Shown one piece after another: positions 44,715 through 59,228 of a stretch of DNA of 64,000 nucleotides. This DNA comes from Certhia americana (taxonomy: Eukaryota; Chordata; Aves; Passeriformes; Certhiidae). The notes beneath the pieces were generated by a model. That model saw only the letters and a list, made by a program, of their open reading frames with translations. It was not told where the DNA came from and made no database searches. The position numbers and the translations under genes were made by a program. Every line of letters starts with the position of its first letter. Positions within the stretch are counted from its first letter, which is position 1. Location of the stretch: contig CM031870.1 of NCBI GenBank assembly GCA_018697195.1, forward strand, positions 2,066,157 to 2,130,156. The letters are read 5' to 3'.

Positions 44715-47700
44715 TGTATGAATATGGAAAAGCAGAGGTCAGTTCCTCAGCTGCTCCCTCAAGGTTTTATTCAGCTTGAGGCAGGTGAAGACTCAGTAAT
44801 TGCCCAGTAACACACTTGGGGCCTGGCCCACCATGGAGCCCTTGAGATTTGGTGTTTTTGTAATGCACAAAATTATGCAGAAACCTCACTGTTTTGTACA
44901 AGGAGGAAAATTAGCCCAACTGAACAAGGCACATTACTTATGGTCTGAGCGAGGCAATTTTTCATACTCAGCTGGAAAGAATCTCTGCGCTTGTCTGTCT
45001 GCTGGAGTTCGTGCAATATGGTAACACAGAGAACCAAGCCTGACACTGGAAATTATGGGGCTGTTGTCAGCATCCAAGGACTGAAAATAGGCAGCAAATA
45101 GGAATCTGGTGAGGAGTTTCAACAGCTTGACCCGAGTCTGTAATGGACTTCAGAGTCAAGAGCAGGTTGATGACAGTTGTTAATCCCTTCTAGCACAACC
45201 CTCCCTCAGAGCTCTGCCTGTGTTCCCTGCTGTTAAATAACATATCTCCCAAACAAGGAAAAAATAGGAGCGGGCATCTCCTGTTTCACCCAGCATGGGG
45301 GAAAGGAAAGATGGGGGAATGATGAGTCCCTGACAGCAGGGTGATGGATAAGGGAGACAGGGGATGCGTGGAGTGCCTGGCACATGGAAGGAGAATGGTG
45401 GGTCCAGGGTGAATGACAGAATATAGGGGACATATATCCCTGAGACAGGGATTTAAGGGGGGAAATTGGCACACACACCTCTTGAGTCAAGGGGTGGATC
45501 AGTGAGGTGGAGTGGATGCAGGCTGGGGTTATCCAGGAAAGTAAGAATGGAAAGCAAAGTGCTCCTAGTCCAGTGCAGTCGGTCCCAGCACAGGCTCTAA
45601 GTGTGAAGAGTGTGACAGAAGGGACAAACCCACAGATGAGGTGTCTCAACATTGTCTCTAGTGGGTCTCAGCCAAATGAAGATCCCAACACTGAACTGCA
45701 GAGGTCTGGAGAGGAACCTGTGAGACAGAGGTGTCCAAGGGTGATAAACAGGACACAGCACAAGCTGCACTCAACATGCATAAAAGAAGATTCTCAGGAT
45801 CTGGGTGCTAGAGTGCCTGGGTGATAGAAGGCACTGGAAGAGTGCCTTTAGATCAGGGACTAAAAGTCAGGATTCCTCACCCACGATTAAACTTTGGCAT
45901 GTGTTAACTGGACAAAAGACACTCTGCCCCAGTTCCCTGCTTTCCAGCAAGTGTAAGAGTCATTGCCTGCCCTAGAAAGAGACATTCTCCATTCATGTTT
46001 GGGAAGCTCCTGGAGAGCAGAAGCTGTGCAAGTGCAGAGCATTATCTCCTCAGCATCCTGCCAGAACATGCCAGCAACATTCAACCTCCCCTCAAACCCA
46101 GTGGCAGGTCACAGCGATTGGCGGGTCTCGCATGTGTGTGACTGTGAGTCACCCAGGATTACTGATCTTCATATTAATCTATTGTTGTAAATGACTTGGA
46201 GCTGCCTACAGACAATCCTTCAGAGTACGGAACAATGGAGAACCTGCACATCTGAATAAAGCCTCCTCTGCATGGCAACTTATTGCCATCGTAACCAGCA
46301 TAAACAAGAGCAATTAAGACAATTGCAGAGCATCACCTCCTCCCTCTGGGGTCTTAATGAGAGCACGCTCAGAAGGGGGCTGGAGCAGAAACAGCAAGGG
46401 CTGGGAGTTAACTTGTGCAGGAAAAGAAGGGTAGGGAGAGTGTTGGATCCAGAGGATTGCTGCTCTCCACTCCACAGTGGGCAAGCACACAAAGGGCAAG
46501 CAGGGGGAGAGATTCAATCAGCTCTGGGGTAGACAGAAAAGACTCTGAGAAGCAGAGCTTTCCTGCTGTCTAACCCTCACACCAGCTGTCAGGACTCTGC
46601 AGATTTTGCTGACATATGCAGGTGACCAGAAGTAGCCAGAAGGGGTGAGAAAGACAGGGGCACCACACAGAAGGACAACAGGGTTCCAAGCCATAGTTCT
46701 TGGTAGAATCAGGGTTGGATTGGACTGATGTCCTTCTAGAAACAAAGTGTTCAGGAAGGAGCTCTTCAAAAGATGATTATTATCCATCCCAGAAAATAAA
46801 TACAAGCCTCCACACGGTGCTGTTGGATTAGTGTATAGATTGCACATGTTCCATAAATCTTTGCTATATGCTACTGATCTACGAGCACTCAGATGACTGA
46901 GAAGCTGTTTGTGGGCGGCTGTGCAGTGAGGAGAGATGGAAAATTGAAAAGCTCTCCTTTGAGGAATCTGTCAGGAGATGAGAGGGACTGACCTATTCAA
47001 ATACTCCAGGGAAGGAAGGGAGACAGCTCCTATCAGTTTGGTGATGGCACCTCTTTCTTTGGAAATCTGTCCCCTTGCAATGGAGAAGAAATGGATGGGG
47101 CTCTGGAGCAAAGCTTTTGTGAAGGTTTTCATAGGATTGAAGGAACTATATGATTTTCGACTGACTCTTTTCAAATTTAAGGCAGAAGTCAAAAACGAGG
47201 TCCCTGCACTGTCACAGTGTATAAATAGCCTGATGGAAGCATAACAGCAGCTCAGTTTGGTATGTATCATGCACTCAAATAATTTTGTAAAAAACTCAGA
47301 GAATTCTATCAAGCTACTCCTGCAAGAAGCTCACCAGCTTCTGTTTAATGTGTGTGCAATGACAGCTACCCATGCTTCAGGTGGATCACAAAACTCACCC
47401 TAGAACCAAAATGGTTCTTTCCATTCTCTTCAGGGACATTTTTTTCCTTTTAACTTGAAATTTGCTATCATAGATTTGATTGTCTGCTTTAAAAAAAAAA
47501 AAAAGTAGCACATTAACTTGCAAAGAGAAGAAAGGATCTAAATCTGAGACCTCTTATCTGAATCTTCCCAATGCCTAAGTGCTGGATAATTGGAATTGCT
47601 GTCTGAGCCATAAAATGCAGTTTTGCTCAGATGTTCCTAACCCCAGATAGTCTTCTCCTTTCTGCTTCTCCTTCAGAAGCATCCTGGTTTAAGAAGATCT

Positions 47701-50700
47701 CAGGAGATAAGTGAAATCTGACCTTCAATGGAGAAAGATCCTCCTTAAACTTCCTAGAAGCCAGCAGGAGATAAGTGCTTTGCAAAATGAGCAACTCACT
47801 TGCTTTGGAGTCAGGAGTTCTTTGGAAGCACAGGGTCACCCAGCCAACCACATGGACCAGTTTTCCCTTGCTAAGAGTTTTAACAACCACAGTTCAAACC
47901 CTCCCAGCCACTTCTTACCACCAGGCAGGTTTTTAGGAGGGAAATACCTGTAAGCAGTCACCTTTAGGAAATTTGGTATATCTGTTGTGCTCACTGCCTT
48001 GTGCTTATTCCGCATGCATCACATTGGATGAGTGTGCAGAACGAGTCCACCTGAAAAACATAGATGCATCTATAAAGAGAAATAACTATTAGTAGTTGCT
48101 GATATTCAAGACAAGACAGATTTCCCTATGGATATCTTGTTTGGGTACTGCCTGGAGGGCAGCTAGTGAGGACTCAGCAATTCTGAACACCAGCTTACAT
48201 ATTTAGGAACCTCATGTCAAATGCATCCTAAAATACAGCAAAAAAAGGCCATTTGACAGAGGAAAATGGGGAGATGTGAACAGCTGAATCTGTTCTCTGC
48301 CACTGACTCACCAAGGGACATGGAGGAAATCACTTTATTTTTTCATGATTCAAATACCCCCTTACATAACGAGGCCAACAGCAAAGCAGGTCCAGCACTT
48401 CCCATAGCGCTCAGGTTTGTACCTGGTGGGGTATATGTGTCAGCTGGGGAGCACCAGAGTTTTCAGTTCACAAGGAAGGTCTGTAGAGAGACATCAGGGT
48501 TTGTTAATCCATGTTTTATAATGTTCTGACATCTGGAAGGGCAGAGCAGAATCGTTATTGTTTGGATGATGACCACCGTGTCCCTTATTAAGAAGAAATT
48601 AAAAATAGAAAGTGGTTATAATTATCATTTTGGACACCATTCCAGTGGCATCATTCTCAACACAGTGCCGGGATTATAAAGTAATAGCCAAGGGAATGTC
48701 AATTTACAATTCCTTTTTTCAGTGCAGCACGAGTGTGAGCCAGTACAATCCCTGCTATCTCCTTCCCCGACATCCAGCAGTGAATTTCTCAGTACTGCTC
48801 TTCGACTTTCTGAGGCCCATTGTAACATTAACAAAGGCAGCCCAGTGATATTGTTACATCCAAATGATGGACAGAGACAGAGAAAAAACTCCCAGTACCT
48901 CTAGAGATGAAAACAATAGTCTTGTACCATTCCAAATGGGAAGAGAATTTCCCAGATAAAGATTTACCTCTGTGTTCTGCTCTAAGGCAAACTGCTGTTG
49001 CCCATTCCAAGCTCACTGGCTTTGCTCTCCACTCCACACGAGGAAGTGGGAACCTGCCTTTGGAAACTGCTAACCTTTTCCTGCTTGGAAAACCAAATGA
49101 AAGCACTTTGTTTGGAAAAGGCTTGCGCTGGGATTCATAATAAGCCATCATTGACGTGACAGACCTTGTTGTTGACTTGGAGCCAAATCTTGAGATCCTT
49201 GCCTGAAGGATCAGAAGGATTTGACCCCAGGACTGTTATTAGCCTTGACATCACCAGCTCCTGACATGGGATAGTTTTCCAGTGAACTTGCTTGAGAATG
49301 TTTAGAAATGTCAAGTGGCCGAGCCACGAGGACACAAGAACGAGAAGGTATCAAATTCGCCCAATTGAACGGGAGAATTTCAGTCCTCCCCCTGCTCTTG
49401 CTGGCGATGGCAGCGTTGCTGACGATGTATGTCAGGGTTACACTGCCTTATCAGGCCCCTATCAGCCCAGCACCCTTCATCAGCACAGTCCACGTGTGCA
49501 ATCCCAGCTAAGCGAGAGCAGCGGGATCCCAACGTCGGCTCAGAGACCCGCGAGAGAACTTTTCCAGCATTAATTCTGTTGTGGTGGACAGAGCTTGTAC
49601 CAAACCTTTTACACAGAGGATGGACACTGTGTGAGCTGGACAGGAGCCTAGAAGTTCTGGTTGTGGTGTGGTAGCATTTTGCCAAAGGATTCCTGATGTC
49701 ATGTCAGGCTGAGAGCTTTGAGGGTGGGGAAGGAAAGGGGCAGAGGAGACTGAGGAAGCCACAGAGCTGTAGGCACTGATGAGCTTGTGAGGTGCAGCGA
49801 CCTCATACATTTACTTTTACTCCATATAGGCCAGAACTCCATGCTGAACTCCAGCAGAGGAAAGGCCATGTGTTAGGTAAAACCTCTATCCAAACTTACT
49901 CCATGCAGGGAATGGCTACAGCACTCATTTCAACAATTGCAGTACAACTCGGCTCACCGTGGTTTAAACCAAACTTCTCAACAACCTTTGCCATTCTCCA
50001 TTGTCTTCCCTGTGTTCAGTGCTGCCAGCTTTCCTTGGCCACATCCACAGCACAGTAAATCTTCCTCCTGTGCTCCTCGACTCAAGCCACCGTTCTGGTT
50101 GCTGACATTAGTCAAGGTCTAACAGGATCTACCATCCCATTCACGCCTCCAGAAGATTTGTGCAGTCCAGATGCCCTTACTGAGTGAAACTCCCATTATT
50201 TCATGCAGCTAAAATCAGTTCCACCAACAAAATTGATAAGGTGTCACAATCCCTATCAATCATATATCCACCCATCTCTCTTGCCATCTCTCTGCAATTT
50301 CCACAATCCTTGAGAGCACCACTTGTTAGTGCGCTGCAGGAACTCAACCAAAATGCTTTAAGATCCCTGAATTAATCATGGAGGATTCACCTTCCTTTCC
50401 ATCAGGGAAAACAAAAGCTTGAAATTCAAGGGGAGGGCTGGAATCTCCCCGGCTGATTGGCTGGAGGATGCTTTCTCGCCCACACATCCCGCTCGGTAAC
50501 ATTTCCAAATATTTTTGAGCAAGCTGAAAACAATTGTGTTGGAGGGGCAGGGGGCCTGCTAATACCCTATCGATTTCACATTCCTAGGAGAGTTCCCAGC
50601 CCACCAATCTGCCATCCTATATCAGGCAATGAGCCCTCAGCTGGAAACTTTACCCTGGCTCTACCTATTGTCCAATGTTTTCCTTCCTGCCAGATGATTG

Positions 50701-53700
50701 GAATTGCACCAGTTGTTAATTTTACACCTGCTGTTTGTGAATATCCCTGAGTGACCTTTCCGACAACAGCCACCCCGGGGGATTTCTCGGTGGAGAGATG
50801 CACATGCATGCAGGAGCAGATAGAAAGGGAACAGGAAGGGGCCTCCTGATGAATGATGAGGGATTAAAATAGCTTTTGCTGGGGCCATAGTGGGATATTG
50901 GACAGCAGGAATGATGAAGCGGATGTTTAAAACATAGCGAAGTGTCGATCTAAGCACAGAGGGCAAAATAGTGTTAGCAGATCCCTTCCTCTTTCCAACT
51001 CTCTCCTTGTGCCCAGCTGGCTGAGCAGTGCAACTCCCAGAGCCTCTTACAAAAGAATGGCTCACTGAGACACTGAAGCCAAGGTCTGGAGAGTCTGAAA
51101 ACCCTTTTATTTGTGAATCTGATAGGAATATCTGCCCTGTGGCCCCATTCATCACTTCTCACCTTGGTGTAACTGACCCTAATGCCATCTCTGGAAGGTA
51201 TCAATCACCCCAGAAGGGATGTGTCAGTACAGCATGGATAGGAAAAGCCACTGGCTTCTCAATCCTGAATTCTAGCTGGTCTGAGGAAGTCACAGGTGCT
51301 CAGATATCACTGTGACCTGTTTTAATACTCAGATTATGTTAAACAGATCTTGCCCACTTTAGAAGTGGATTAAGAACACTCTGGCTATTAAAAATGATTT
51401 GTGGGGCCAAAGATGAATCAGAGGAGAAACTGTCTATGGTCTGTATCCACATAACCTCAACATTTCCTACAGCAAGCTGGTACTTGGCTGTAGAAAGTGG
51501 AGTAGTATACAAATAGGAGCAGGAGATGGCAAATTTTCCTCTGAAAAAAGACTGAATATTGGATAAATAACACAGTGGTGGATGTCTGCTGAGTGGTAGC
51601 AGATGTTCAGGGACAGGCAAGCCTGACCCTTGTGGAGGAGAAATCACTGATGTGGATATCAACAGAATTCTGTGTGTACAGTGTTCAGTCACAAGCATCC
51701 ATCCCCCTGGTACAGCAGGGATCCGTGTGCCAAGCAATCCCTCTCCCAGAGATCTCAGCTCAGGATAATTCACCCTTTCACTGGAGAAGGGCTCTGGCTT
51801 GGGAACTGGTTCTGTTCAGAGATAATAGGGCAAATATTGCCTCCATCCTCTAACCTGGCCAAGCACAACTCAAATGGAAAAAGCCTTCTCAGATCTGAAC
51901 CCCAGGTCCAAACCAAGCTGCCTCCAACTCCCGTAACTACAGGTTGAGGAGACCCCATGCTGCTCTAGAGGCCCTCTTGTAAGTGAGCAAGTGAGGCACT
52001 CCCCACATCTCAGCTAATGAGCATCCCACTGATCTTGAGCAAAATGGGAGCTCCAAGGGCTGGCTACTTCCCAGTTTTGAAGAACAACATTCTGACGATC
52101 TAAACTCCTGCTTTAACCCCAAAAGATATTCCTCATGTCTTCCTCTTGATCAAGTGAAGAAGACAGGTCCATTTCTGCAGAGAACCTGTCTAAAAATGTC
52201 AGGAGACTAATCCACACACACATCTAAATAAAAAAAAAGGATGCCCCTAATACATCATTTTGCTATGGTGTTCTTGTGAGTCCTTCTTCTGACACTTTCA
52301 GGCCACCTTCTAAATACTCTTGGCCAAAAACTCAAAGGAATGGACAGCTTCAGACAGTACAACATGCCTTGGGCAGCATTGGAAAGGGTCTGTGTGTCAG
52401 GAATCTCCAAACTCCTGTGAATCAGGAGAACAATACTTGTAATCTCCAAAAACATAACTCCTTAGCTGAGCAAAACCCACGGTGGAAGAACAGGGATGGC
52501 AGATGAGCTTCTCTCTGCAGCTTCATCAACATGCCAATGGCCATCTGCATCTCTGGATTCAGCTCCATCCTTGGCCAACTCAGTTTAGAAAAGGTTTTGT
52601 TTTTCTTGGGCTGGTTTTGTTTACAGCCGCTTGACCGAGGCAGAGAGTTCACCAGCAGCTGAGTGCAACCCAGGCTCTTTCTCCCAAGTGTACATTCTCC
52701 AGTGAAACATCTGGTTACAAGGCAAGGTCAAACGGGCCTGAAATGGGAGAGGACCACAGATTCTGCCCGCTGAGATGCAGCCAGCTGGGAAAAGAACAGG
52801 CCTTTCTGGGTATGTTGGAGGATTTGGCTGGGAAAAGGAAGGAGAAAAAGAAACATACTGCAGAAAAGCTGAGGATCAAGAGGCTGGTTCTTTTACTGGT
52901 TAAAAATCAAGACCACCCTAGTTGTCACATGAATTGCTGAGTCTTATTTAGCAGTTCTAGTTGCTCCCAAACAGGTCTCTTCAAATCCCTCATTTATAGG
53001 GATTTCCAGTGTATGTACATGAATTCCTCTGTTCCCCATTTTCCTGGGATTACCTCAGACACACATCTCAGACCTTCTCACTCTGTTCTTTCTAATTTTC
53101 CCCTCTCACAAGGCACTGGAGGCGGAAGGATGAAGACAGATCCAACTTGCAGCACATTTCAAACCTTGATCTCCTAAGTTTCTTGGGACAAGGACCACCC
53201 AGCTGCTCAGTGTTTGTCCAGCACCTGCACCATTGGTGCCCAAGCCAGTGTCTGGATGCAATAATGACACAAATAACAACATTGTTCAGGACTGGTGTAA
53301 GAGCTCCTGCAAACCAAAGAAACTATTCAGGAAGCCTAAAGAACAAATCCTTCCGTGCAGCCCCAGGGAATGCTAGCAGCAAATATTTAGGGTTTTTTTG
53401 TTTTTAAAACAAGGCTTGTTCCTCTGAACAAGAATCAGAAAAAAACCCCCATGTGAATTGGATGAACCAAGCACACAGAACACCAAGAGAGGAAGCTCAT
53501 CATGCAGACACAGCGGGAGCTATTTGGTGAACTGGGATTGATTCATGGACAACCAAAAAACAGTGGAAAACACTAAATTCACATTATGGTGTTTATTCAG
53601 CATGAGCTAACCAACCTTAATAACATTAATGCTTAGGACATGATTTTCAGAGAGAAACAAGTGCAGAATAATTGTCTGAGCATGGGACCAAGCACTGTTT

Positions 53701-54900
53701 CTGAGCTGTGATACTTCCTTCTTCGGGACTTTCACTAAATATCCTGACCTGTTTGTGCTTGAGCATCTTTCTCTAAAAGGATAAGGACAACAGCAGTCAC
53801 TCACCTACTTTGGTGGGTAATAAATGACTCAGATAGCTCTCACCGACCTCTTCAAGTCCTACACACAATACCTGATGTGTCATGCAGCACCTCAGAGCAG
53901 CCAGAAAGCTGTCACCTCTTAATGGGCCTGCCTTGCCAGCATGATGGGCAGGGCAAAGCCTGCACAAGGTCCTTTGACACCTCTATCCAAGCTGGGAATG
54001 GCTTGCAGAAGGATCCACTGTCCCATGGAAGGAGTACAGAGGGAAGGGGAGCAACTTGAGCAGGGTGCGTGGTGCCATTTCATCGTGTCCTGCTGGAATC
54101 CGGACATTGTGGGCACAGGCATCTTTTGAGGCTCAGCACATCAGCTGCTGCCTTCATGAACCAGAAATAAAGAACTCCAAATCCAAACCTGGAAGCCAAC
54201 CAAAATACCAGAAGATCGTTGTGCTTCTCATGTGCATAATCTGATGCCTAATTTGCATGCACCGCTTGTGTATCTTAATCCCAGCTTTCCAGAGGATGCT
54301 GTCCCATCCCTGATCCCATCAACAGATGGACTCCATCTGCCCAAATGAAAGCTACAGTTTCACCCTGCTCAGATTTTTCCCACCAAACTGCTGGATGCAG
54401 CTGTTACCCAGGCCTCTGCCTTATTCAGCCCTTGGTCTGAATGCAGAGGTTTTCCTTCACAAGATTGTTACCAGTTACCCTTCAAGCTGCCTGGACATGA
54501 GTGAGCTCTGGTCTGCAGTCACTGCACTCCAATAAACTCCATCAGCACTTTCCAGCACACAGCACTGGCTGGAATCTGCCTGGCTTGGAGCACAGATCCA
54601 GTAGAAAACTGCACACAGAGCAACCAGCTAATTACTCATAACAGTCTACACAAGGCTCACACATATCTGGGAGTGCAGAAGCGGCCACTGCTTGCTTGAA
54701 CACAAATGTCACCTTTAAAAACTTCCTTAAAATCCTTTTAAAAGCCAACCATGTGATTTTGGCAACTTCACACACCCCTCGTGCTGTAGGCAGTATTCAG
54801 TGAAAAGACATGTTTGCTCTGACCCCCTGGTATCTGCAAATAGTATTGGAGAGATAAAATGGAACCTGGCCCCATGCTTTTCCCAGAAAAGGGAAAACCC
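44715..54900. other. 10 kb gene-free stretch
   Basis: No complete gene is supported. The part 49.3-52.0 kb has several short open stretches on both strands but no family match that I can defend. ATTTGCAT, a POU octamer, lies at 54251-54258. A14-type homopolymers occur near 47492. The rest is unremarkable. Confidence 0.5.
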
Positions 54901-54907
54901 AAGACAC

Positions 54908-55102
54908 ATGTGAGAGCTTGGCACAGGCTGCCCAGAGAAGCTGTGGCTGCTCCATCCCTGGAAGTGTCCAAGATCAGGCTGGACAGGGCTTGGAGCAGCC
55001 TGGGATAGTGGAAGGTGTCCATGTCCATGGCAGGGATTGGAACAAAATGAGCTTAAAGGTATCTTCCAGTCCACAACATTCCATGATTCTATCATTCTGT
55101 AT
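54908..55102 (+). mobile_element. CR1 LINE 3' tail
   Basis: gcttggcacaggctgcccagagaagctgtggctgctccatccctggaagtgtccaagatcaggctggacagggcttggagcagcctgggatagtggaaggtgtcc through 'ccatgattctatcattctg'. One of the best-preserved tails in the window. Confidence 0.95.
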
Positions 55103-55104
55103 TT

Positions 55105-58040
55105 CATTCCCCAAATAACAAGCATGAACACAAAGTCACATCCTTATTCTTGTCTCCCAAAACTGAGGCAGGGGAATTAGGAAAAGGCGTATTTGCAAAC
55201 CCACAGAATTAGATTTGCTAGGACACACTGAAGAGTTAAAGGGTAAAAAAGCCAACTAGAAGCACTAACTATGCACATGTGGGAAGACGCTGTAGAAACT
55301 GGGCTTGAGAAGTCACACAGTTAAATGTTGATTCATCCTCATCCCTTTCCTTTTCTTCTGTCTTTTCTCTCATGATGGAAACAGTCTCTCTAGAAAAACC
55401 TCACTGTATCTTACAGTCGTGATCAAAGAACCTTCCTGCTGCCCACCTGAAACCCGAGTCTGAGTTCTTTAAGAACAGAGTTTTGGCATAGCATAAAGGG
55501 TCAAATAGTTCTCCTCTGCCTTTACTCCTTTACCCCATGGTAGGTAAATTTGTGTGATTCCAAAGCTCAAATGGGCACAAGGGCTTCTTTGCCCATTGAG
55601 GCTCTACCAAAGTAACCAATAAAGTTTGTTGAGGCCTCCCCTCTCTCTGCTGTCAGGAGGGAGGGAACCACACTGACTGAGAAACTGTCTGGGACTTGGG
55701 CACTTCCCTTCCTCTTCCTTTCAGAAGTGTTTTGATTAAACTAATAAAACCATTCATTCTCTCTATCACTTCTTAACTTTATTTTTGCTACTTCTAGACA
55801 GCTCGGAACACCCTTTCCTAGGTAACATTCACTAAATCTGTCTCAGAAGCCAAACCTGCTGCCTCCCTGCACCCAAGTGACAGAGACACTCCCGTGTAGC
55901 TGGATCTGGCATCGCCTGGGGAGCACCAAAGAACCCACCAACCTCCATTTCTCTGCCCCCTGGTTCTAGGAGGTGCCATCCTCCAGCTGGGAATGATCCC
56001 TGCCTCACTCCCCACGGCTCTCAGGAAGTCAGTAAGTGCCATCCCTGAGCCCCTGAGCTGGAAACAGGGAATGCTGTGGGGACACCTCCATGGCCCCCCC
56101 ATAGCAGTGGTTTAAGGGTGCTGACTGAAAGCATCCGCTGTGGCCGGGCAGCCATCCAAGCACGTTGGATGCAATCTCAGTTGCACTTCCACAGGGATCA
56201 CACTCCTGGATTGCCAACCCTCAATCGGAGCAGGCAAAACCCTAAAGCAGGGAAACTGCCCTTAAAGCTTGTTCCCCTTCTAGTTGTTCACAGCAGGGAT
56301 AAGTAAGGCCTCATCCATAATCACCTAAAACCATCACATGATTCCTGCTCTGGCAGTACAACAGCTGAGCACGCTGCAGGATACACAGCAACACACATTG
56401 GTGATGCACCATTACACACTTCCCCAGTGCAAGCCCTGTTGAAATGCTGCCATCAAATTATTTCAACTGATCAAAGCAGGAAAAAAATAGAATATTAAAG
56501 CCCCAGATAACAAATTAATAAGAATAAAAGCATGTAGGTGAGAATTAAGAAGGCATTAACATTCTGATGGCATCTGCTGCCTAAATTAAACTACAGGGAA
56601 AAAAAAAAAAAAAAGAGTTCAGCTGACGCTCAGGATCAGGACAAATAGTTCTCAAATGGAAATTACAGTTTTGAAAATTATGTACCAAAAAAGGATCCAA
56701 ATTAGGACATTTCTGATTTGTGAAGTTCTTTCTCCAGGTGGGGATCTCAGGCTTGACTGGAGGGCTGGCAACATGATTGGCAAGATGCTGGAGTTGCTCA
56801 GTTCCTGCATCCCACAGCAGGACCAAACTGGCCCAGAGCCCAGCTGGGGCAGTGTCTTGTCACTTCTCTGAGCCCTCTGGGGTTCTGTCCCTTTTTGGAC
56901 TGGAACCATATGGATATGGTGTGTAAAATGTGTTTCATTCTTGCAGACACTGTCTTGGAAAAAAAGGAGGAATTAGGCCTGGATTTCCAAAGGAGCTCAG
57001 TGCTAAATTATGTGAATAACTGCATCAGTAATTTACATGAGCAGTTACTGTGACAACTAATAGTGAACAACTTAAGTAGCCAGTTGAGCATGTAATGACC
57101 TGAGTTATATGCACCATCATGTCTCTTTGGCACACCAAATTAGGTGTGCATACACATTTTGCACGCCCTGAAGGACTTCTACCTCAGCAACGAGCCTTAA
57201 TTTCACAGCACAAGCCTGATCTCAGCAGCCTAGCACAGCACAGCCGGTTTATGCAACACAGAGAGCTGGCACAAACTCCACGGCCCAGGTCGGAACGGAT
57301 CCTCAGACAGCTAATTAATTTTTACTGCTCCTTTGTGAACTGTAAATTACCCTTCATTTCCTAGATTTCTGTCCCATTTTTTGCCTGCCTTTCTCTAGTG
57401 AAGCAGTAAAAAGGGAAAAGTGCCAATAATGGTCTCTCGATGTGATAAAAGCAGCCACGATTCACTCACACTTTGAACAATGCTCTGCTTATGACCAGAA
57501 TATAAAGGCAATTGGGTTTCAAGAAACTGTCCAGAGATAATGACTTTTGCTGTAGATGGGAGGATGGGAGGATAGGAGGAATATTTTATAAAAAGAGGGG
57601 CGGGAGAAGTGTCTGGTTTTGCAGGACAAACACAACCGAGTTCCTCTCCTGCAGAGGGTTAAAAGCAAGATAAATTATCTTCACTTAGAGACCAAGTTCA
57701 TCAGTATTGCCTGCACAAGAGAGAAGGGAAACTGCTTACAAGGCTGAACTGCCAACAGCCTCCCCTTCTCATTCAGACAGGAAAGAAGAGCCTCTTCCCC
57801 AGAAAGAGTGACCTTCAGACCACACACACACCCCCAGTGTCTTCTGAGAGCAGCCCCTGAGCAAACGGTGCTGGAGCAAGGACGGGCGGGGTTGTTTAAG
57901 CACTGCTGTGACCCTGTGCAAAGACTAAAGCTGCTGATTCTGCTGAATCCAGAAAGCAACATCCTGCCAAGAAAAGATCTACCAGTGTATACAATCCTGG
58001 AAGCCGTGGTTCCAGTCTGTGTTCTCTGCTGATGTCACTG
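55105..58040. other. Intergenic DNA
   Basis: No gene is supported. It contains an A16-type run near 56600 and the TATA-like/GATA-palindrome segment listed separately. The AT-rich stretch 56990-57360, with repeated TAATTT/AATTAAT cores, looks like a conserved non-coding element candidate. Confidence 0.5.
57587..57681. promoter_or_regulatory. TATA-like box, GC box and palindromic GATA pair
   Basis: TATAAAAAG (57587-57595), GGGGCGGG (57597-57604) and AAGATAAATTATCTT (57667-57681), a 15-bp perfect inverted GATA pair. The GC box is downstream of the TATA-like box on the + strand, which is not the usual promoter order. No gene follows. Confidence 0.3.
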
Positions 58041-58044
58041 TTCA

Positions 58045-58212
58045 CAGAATCATGGAATGGTTTGGGTTGGGAGGGACATTAAGCTCACCTCGTTCCAGCC
58101 CCTGCCATAGGCAGGGACACTTTCCACCATGCCAGATTGCTCCAAGCCCCGGATGTCCAGCCTGGCCTTGGACATGTTCAAGCATGTGGGAGCCACAGCT
58201 TCTCTGGACAAC
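58045..58212 (-). mobile_element. CR1 LINE 3' tail, reverse orientation
   Basis: cagaatcatggaatggtttgggttgggagggacattaagctcacctcgttccagcccctgccataggcagggacactttccaccatgccagattgctccaagcccc, then 'cagcctggccttggacatgttcaagcatgtgggagccacagcttctctgg'. Reverse complement of a CR1 tail. Confidence 0.93.
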
Positions 58213-59162
58213 AAAATTAATCTAAACATTTTACCTGCAGCCACACACTGATCAGAAGCAGAAGCAGCTGTAGGGAAGAGATCACAACACACCTGAGATG
58301 AACTTTGTGCAGGCACTGCTGAAATTCAGGACATATTCAGCATTGTGAGACTCACTTCACCCTTGTGTCAGGACACCAGCATTTGCATTAAACCCACAAA
58401 TAACAAAAAGGTATTACTGGAATCTTCATGTGGTTGCATCTACCAAATGATGATGGCCTTGAAAGGCCACGGCCACAAGAACATACGGAAGATCTCTGGG
58501 TCCCAGCTGTTGGGATGTTGCAGGAATTAGAACACAGCACTGCTGGGGTGCATTTATGGGGCCTTCAGCATATGAGATACTTATATTGCAAAACACCACA
58601 TTCCTCAGCTCTGACGGAGGCTCTTTTATCTCCGTGGCAGATTCCTGAGTTGCAGCCCTGCCAGATGAGGGTGCACAGTGAGTTAATGGCCACGGACCCT
58701 GAACTCTTGCCTCAAGTCACTTACCCAGAGCACCAGTGACGTTATCGTGTTCAGCCCATATTTACTACAGCTACAAACTGATTCAGAGAAACCTGGAGTA
58801 CAGGATTAATCATTACTCTTGGGATGTTGAAAATGGATACCAGAACGGACTTCCAAATTAGGTATCTAAAAGTCCTGCATCTCCCAGGAGAGCCCCATTA
58901 CATCTCCCTGCTCCTTCTAATGGAATCTATAGTATGTGAGCACGGCTTTGCCTCCCACAAGCCCTCCCTGCATAATTATCCCCAGCTCAGATTGCTGCTT
59001 TCTGTAATGGCTGGAGAACCACTTTCTTCAGGCTACTGAGATGTAAAGAGGAAATGTTTATTGCAAAATGCAAGTCAACCACAGCCAGTGGGTCTGGGCC
59101 ATGGTGGAGGGATACAGAAATGGCTTCTTCTTCTTTTTTTGGCCTCAGAAATAGAACTCACT

Positions 59163-59228
59163 AAAAATAGCAGTTCCACAGGAACAAGACTGCCTGAAAA
59201 TAGCTGTTTCTCAGGAGCAGGGCTGGCT
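59163..59228 (+). repeat. Two-copy 33 bp tandem repeat
   Basis: 59163-59195 and 59196-59228 match at about 25 of 33 positions (AAAATAGC-GTT--CAGGA-CA core). Confidence 0.6.

Noticed and set aside
49300..51960. Possible degraded endogenous retrovirus (a hydrophobic segment near 49.38-49.45 kb and several open stretches on both strands)
   Set aside because: Stretches are short, fall in different frames and strands, and show no reverse transcriptase, integrase, protease or envelope motif I could name. No LTR pair was found. A translated search against retroviral proteins would settle it.
59163..59228. STAT-type paired site in the 33-bp tandem repeat
   Set aside because: Half-site spacing (TTCC-ACA-GGAA) differs from the usual TTCN3GAA, so only the repeat is reported.
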